Positions 28,970 through 32,015 of a DNA stretch of 32,015 bases are shown one piece after another. Position 1 is the stretch's first letter; the number at the start of each line of letters is the position of its first letter. Source of the DNA: Collinsella aerofaciens. Lineage in GTDB: Bacteria; Actinomycetota; Coriobacteriia; Coriobacteriales; Coriobacteriaceae. The notes beneath the pieces were generated by a model, which saw only the letters and a list, made by a program, of their open reading frames with translations, was not told the origin of the DNA and made no database searches. The stretch covers positions 1-32,015 of the forward strand of contig NZ_JAQLFJ010000019.1 of NCBI RefSeq assembly GCF_028206795.1, read 5' to 3'. Made by a program: the position numbers and the translations under genes.

Positions 28970-29845
28970 ATGGACATGACGGATATGACGAGGGCGGCCG
29001 TGTCGCGCCGTCACTTTTTGCAGCTGGCGGGCGCCGGCATGCTTGCGCTGACGGGGACCGCGCTTGCCGGTTGCGGCAACTCCACCAGCGGCGAGGGCTC
29101 CGACAAGGGGTCTAAGCTTGCGGCCATCAAGTCGCGTGGCCATCTGAATGCCGGCGTTAAGAAGGACGTTCCCGGCTACGGCTATTACGACACCGCCAAG
29201 GGTCGCTTTGAGGGCATGGAAGTCGATTTGTGCTACCAGATCGCCGCTGCCGTCTTTGGCGTGAGCTACAAGGAGGCCCGCGCCAAAGAGCTTGTCGAGT
29301 TTACCGACGTAACGCCCAAGACGCGCGGCCCGCTGATCGACAACGGCCAACTTGACGTGGTCGCGGCGACCTACACCATCACCGACGAGCGCAAGAAGAG
29401 CTGGGATTTCTCGACGCCGTACCGCACCGACTACGTGGGACTCATGGTCAAGAAGCGTTCGGGCTTTACTTCGATTGAGGATCTGGACGGCAAGGTCATT
29501 GGCGTGAGCCAGGGTGCTACCACGCAGGGCCTGATCGAGCAGATGATCAAGGACAACGGCTTTAGCTGCGAGCCCGAGTTTAGGGCCTTTAGTGGCTATC
29601 CCATCATCAAGAGTTCGCTCGACGCCGGCAATATCGACGTCTTTGCCATGGACCGCTCCACGCTCGCCGGTTACATGAACGAGACCGTCGAGCTGCTGCA
29701 GCCCGAGGTCAAGTTTGGCGAGCAGGGCTACGGCGTGGCGACCAAGAAGGGCTGCGACCTTTCGGCCGTGGTCGATCAGGTGGTTTGCGATCGCTTGACC
29801 GATGGCTGGCTCGACCAAGAGGTCAAGACCTGGGGTCTTGTATAG
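28970..29845 (+). CDS. Amino acid ABC importer, substrate-binding lipoprotein with Tat-like signal
   Basis: The 291-residue protein has SRRHFLQLAGAG (twin arginine, residues 12-23), a hydrophobic stretch and lipobox LAGC (Cys35), so it looks like a Tat-exported lipoprotein. The mature part is a family 3 solute-binding domain (IKSRGHLNAGVKKDVPGYGYYD, FEGMEVDLCYQIAAAVF, LDVVAATYTITDERKKSWDFSTPY, KVIGVSQGATTQ). It captures the amino acid outside the cell for the permeases. The start ATG 28970 has only AGGTG nearby; GTG 28967 or ATG 28985 are alternatives. It lies 8 bases after the ATPase gene, so coupling is likely. Confidence 0.92.
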   Translation: MDMTDMTRAAVSRRHFLQLAGAGMLALTGTALAGCGNSTSGEGSDKGSKLAAIKSRGHLNAGVKKDVPGYGYYDTAKGRFEGMEVDLCYQIAAAVFGVSYKEARAKELVEFTDVTPKTRGPLIDNGQLDVVAATYTITDERKKSWDFSTPYRTDYVGLMVKKRSGFTSIEDLDGKVIGVSQGATTQGLIEQMIKDNGFSCEPEFRAFSGYPIIKSSLDAGNIDVFAMDRSTLAGYMNETVELLQPEVKFGEQGYGVATKKGCDLSAVVDQVVCDRLTDGWLDQEVKTWGLV

Positions 29846-29870
29846 GCGCATCGTCCAAGGAAGGAATCAA

Positions 29871-30617
29871 ATGCTCGAAGGATTATTTGACGCCGACCGT
29901 TGGTCGACGACATTTCAAAACATGGGGCCCTTCTGGGAGGGCTTTGGCGTGACGCTACAGGTGGTCGTTGCCGGTCTGTTGCTGTCGCTGGTGCTGGGCA
30001 CGCTGCTGGGCGTATTCTCTACCACTCGCTCGCGCGTGCTGCGCGCCATAAGCCGCGTGTACGTGGAGTTTTACCAGAACACCCCGTTGCCCGTGCAGGT
30101 GCTCTTTATGTACATGGCCGGTCCGCAGTTTTTGCAGGCCATAACCGGTGCCGACCAGCCGGTGCGCATCGCGCCGTTCGTGCTGGGCTTCTTGGGCGTG
30201 GGTCTGTATCACGCGGCCTACATTTCGGAGGTCATCCGCACCGGTATCGAGGCGGTTCCGCGCGGTCAGATGGAGGCGGCCCAGAGCCAGGGCTTCACCC
30301 GTGCGCAGGCGTACTGGTACATCGTGCTGCCCCAGACATTTAAGATCATTCTGCCGCCGCTGTGTAACCAGGCGCTCAACCTGGTCAAGAACACGTCGGT
30401 GCTGGCGCTTGTGGCCGGCGGCGACCTTATGTACCGTTCCGACAACTTTGTGAGTCTGTACGGTTACCTGCAGGGATACATCGTCTGCTGCCTTATGTAC
30501 TTCATCATCTGCTTTCCGCTCGCCATGCTGGTGCAGTGGCTCGAGCGCCGCTCCAAGGAGCGTCCGCGCGGCGTGAGCCTGGCCGAGCTGGGGCTCGACA
30601 ACGTAGAGGAGGCCTAG
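29871..30617 (+). CDS. Amino acid ABC importer, permease subunit 1
   Basis: The 248-residue membrane protein has about five segments and the EAA loop (AAQSQGF, then YIVLPQTFKIILPPL) of His/Glu/Gln/Arg-type permeases. FYQNTPLPVQVLFMY is the typical N-terminal third motif. It forms the channel with permease 2 and docks the ATPase. The ATG 29871 follows AAGGAAGGA; the longer frame overlapping the binding protein gene is rejected. The C-terminal 25 residues are charged and cytoplasmic. The next gene starts 3 bases after the stop. Confidence 0.93.
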   Translation: MLEGLFDADRWSTTFQNMGPFWEGFGVTLQVVVAGLLLSLVLGTLLGVFSTTRSRVLRAISRVYVEFYQNTPLPVQVLFMYMAGPQFLQAITGADQPVRIAPFVLGFLGVGLYHAAYISEVIRTGIEAVPRGQMEAAQSQGFTRAQAYWYIVLPQTFKIILPPLCNQALNLVKNTSVLALVAGGDLMYRSDNFVSLYGYLQGYIVCCLMYFIICFPLAMLVQWLERRSKERPRGVSLAELGLDNVEEA

Positions 30618-30620
30618 CGC

Positions 30621-31259
30621 ATGGAAATCTTCAACGCGACCAACCTGCTCTACATCTGGGGCGGCTTTGTTAAGACGATCGAGATCTCGGCGCTGTCGAT
30701 CTTTTTCTCGCTCATCTTTGGCACGGTGCTGGCGCTCGTTAAAAGCTATGCGCCCCGTCCATTCCGTATTTTGGTGAGCGCCTATATCGAGCTGTTCCGT
30801 TGCACGCCAAACCTGCTGTGGATCCTGTTTATCTACTTTACGGTGCAGGGTTTGGATATTGTGATTTCGACCATCGCCTTTACGCTGTTTACCAGCGCTG
30901 TTATGGCCGAGATTGTGCGCGGCGGCCTCAACTCGATTCCGCGCGGCCAGTTTGAGGCAGCGCAGAGCCAGGGCTTTGGCTTCTTTGCCACTATGCGCTA
31001 CATCATTCTGCCGCAGACGTTTAAGACGATCATTCCGGCGCTGTTTAGCCAGTGCACGACTGTCATCAAGGACAGCTCGTATCTTTCGGGCATTAACGTG
31101 GCCGAGCTCATGTACACGGCAAACGTCGTGATGGCCCACGCGATCGACCTGTCGCAGGTGCTTATGCTCTACGGCCTGGTGTTTGCGATGTACTTTGTGC
31201 TCAACTTTGGCATCTCGCTGCTGGTGAGGGCGTATCAACGTCGTATTGTGGCAGCGTAG
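30621..31259 (+). CDS. Amino acid ABC importer, permease subunit 2
   Basis: The 212-residue membrane protein is a paralogue of permease 1, with RCTPNLLWILFIYF and the EAA loop AAQSQGFGFFATMRYIILPQTFK. The ribosome site GAGGAGG lies inside the end of permease 1, and the ATG is 3 bases after that stop, so translation is coupled. Together they form a heterodimeric channel. It is the last gene of the importer proper; a hairpin begins 3 bases after its stop. Confidence 0.93.
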   Translation: MEIFNATNLLYIWGGFVKTIEISALSIFFSLIFGTVLALVKSYAPRPFRILVSAYIELFRCTPNLLWILFIYFTVQGLDIVISTIAFTLFTSAVMAEIVRGGLNSIPRGQFEAAQSQGFGFFATMRYIILPQTFKTIIPALFSQCTTVIKDSSYLSGINVAELMYTANVVMAHAIDLSQVLMLYGLVFAMYFVLNFGISLLVRAYQRRIVAA

Positions 31260-31261
31260 AA

Positions 31262-31290
31262 TGTGACAAAGGGACTGTTCCTTTGTCACA
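31262..31290. repeat. 11-bp hairpin between permease 2 and the kinase-like gene
   Basis: TGTGACAAAGG (31262-31272) and CCTTTGTCACA (31280-31290) enclose GACTGTT. The inner part, GGGACTGTTCC, echoes the GGGACTGTCCC unit at 26103. No T-run follows, and the kinase-like gene's ribosome site lies 5 bases downstream, so it may tune that gene's expression. Confidence 0.6.
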
Positions 31291-31307
31291 TAGAGAAAGG
31301 AATCGCG

Positions 31308-31931
31308 ATGAGCGATCTGGAGAACAAGAAGAATCCTGTGGTCATTACCATCGCGCGCGACTTTGGCGCCGAGGGCCACGAGATTGGCCGCATGCTTGCC
31401 GACGAGTTGGGGATTCCGCTGTACGATAACGAGCTGCTGGTACGTGTGTCGCTGCGCGCGGGCGAGTCGCTCGATAAGATGGCCGCCTATGATGAGCGTC
31501 TGGCCGTGGAGAACATGGCGTTTCTGCCCGACCGCTACGATGCGCGTTCGTACTCGGATAAGTTGTTCCAAAAGATGAGCCAGGTGATTTTGGATCTGGG
31601 TGAGACCGAGAGCTGCATTATCGAAGGCCGTCTGTCGGATTACCTGCTGCGCAACAATCCTAACCACATTGCCGTGTTGGTGACCGCTCCCTTTGAGGAC
31701 CGCGTCGAGATCGTGCGCAAGAAGCGCGGCCTCAACAAAAAGAAGGGCGCCAAGCTGGTCAAGCAGCAGCAGAAGGCGCGCGAGGCATTTTACAAGCGTT
31801 ACAGTGCCGGAAAGTGGAAGATGACGAGCGGTAAAGACATCGTCGTCAACCGCGCCAAGCTGGGCCGCGAGGGTTGCAAAGACGTTATTGCCGCCGCCTA
31901 CCGCTACAAAGTAGCGCAGCTCGAAGGCTAA
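31308..31931 (+). CDS. Cytidylate-kinase-like family protein
   Basis: The 207-residue protein begins with VVITIARDFGAEGHEIGRMLADELG, the P-loop-like start of the cytidylate kinase-like family, then IPLYDNELLVRVS and CIIEGRLSDYLLR-type segments. It is shorter than true CMP kinases (about 220) and lacks clear CMP-binding motifs, so its substrate is unknown; family members occur beside transporters in Firmicutes and Actinobacteria. GAAAGGA is 6 bases before the ATG at 31308; the ATG at 31263 starts inside the hairpin and is rejected. Its place after the importer suggests co-transcription only. Confidence 0.8.
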   Translation: MSDLENKKNPVVITIARDFGAEGHEIGRMLADELGIPLYDNELLVRVSLRAGESLDKMAAYDERLAVENMAFLPDRYDARSYSDKLFQKMSQVILDLGETESCIIEGRLSDYLLRNNPNHIAVLVTAPFEDRVEIVRKKRGLNKKKGAKLVKQQQKAREAFYKRYSAGKWKMTSGKDIVVNRAKLGREGCKDVIAAAYRYKVAQLEG

Positions 31932-31959
31932 CCGACCAAAACCACCACAAAGGGGACAG

Positions 31960-32015
31960 TGAACTGCCTCCCATTTCTTGGACATCGGGAAATGGGAGGT
32001 TTTCCATGAGTATAG
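31960..32015 (+). mobile_element. Possible left end of an IS3-family (IS150-group) insertion sequence, cut by the window edge
   Basis: TGAACTGCC at 31960, CCCATTTC and TTGGAC just after follow the pattern of IS150-type terminal repeats (TGTACTG..CCCATTT..TTGGAC). An 11-bp hairpin (31967-31977 with 31989-31999) covers a GGGAGG ribosome site, and an ATG at 32006 (MSI...) begins what could be orfA. Only 10 coding bases are in the window. The hairpin followed by TTTT could equally be the terminator of the kinase-like gene. Confidence 0.4.

Overview
The window looks like chromosomal core DNA from a high-GC Gram-positive of the class Coriobacteriia, most likely Collinsella or a close relative. This is an inference from GC-rich third codon positions, G/A-rich Shine-Dalgarno sites, an SSB-bS18-bL9-DnaB block, bL9 with a Glu/Ala tail, a CmpB-type membrane protein, a SrtB-like sortase and tRNAs with encoded CCA. 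No 16S rRNA gene is present, so genus is not settled.

Left part (1-3.1 kb): two minus-strand membrane protein genes (a bactofilin-like repeat protein with membrane segments, and a UPF0126/TRIC-type channel), then an intergenic stretch of three consecutive hairpins ending in a 25-base inverted copy of a tRNA-Ser 3' end, then two minus-strand tRNA-Ser genes (CGA and GGA), each with its own terminator. 3.1-6.5 kb: rpsF-ssb-rpsR-rplI with a promoter and candidate S6:S18 leader hairpin, a terminator, then dnaB.

From 6.5 to 25.5 kb nucleotide synthesis dominates but is broken up: purA, purD, a Nudix hydrolase, a homodimeric-type ABC exporter with an unknown membrane protein, carA-carB, purE, a sortase, a divergent MoaE-like protein, a minus-strand CmpB-like protein, purF, purM-purN. 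Six purine genes cover both ends of the pathway (PurF, PurD, PurN, PurM, PurE, then PurA on the AMP branch). carAB supplies carbamoyl phosphate and has a hairpin matching the PyrR-binding loop pattern right before its ribosome binding site.

25.5-32 kb: an orphan PTS IIA protein, a membrane-anchored parvulin foldase, a YqeY-like protein, a four-gene polar amino acid ABC importer (ATPase, Tat-type lipoprotein binding protein, two permeases), a cytidylate-kinase-like protein, and at the edge what looks like the left end of an IS3-family (IS150-group) element.

No CRISPR array, phage block or defence island is visible. The most unusual content is intergenic: a set of long perfect palindromes between carB and purE (one with 32-bp arms), a 27-bp nested palindrome before the amino acid importer, a dispersed family of GGGGACAG/CTGTCCCC units, the tRNA-tail hairpin array, and the PyrR-like box at carA.
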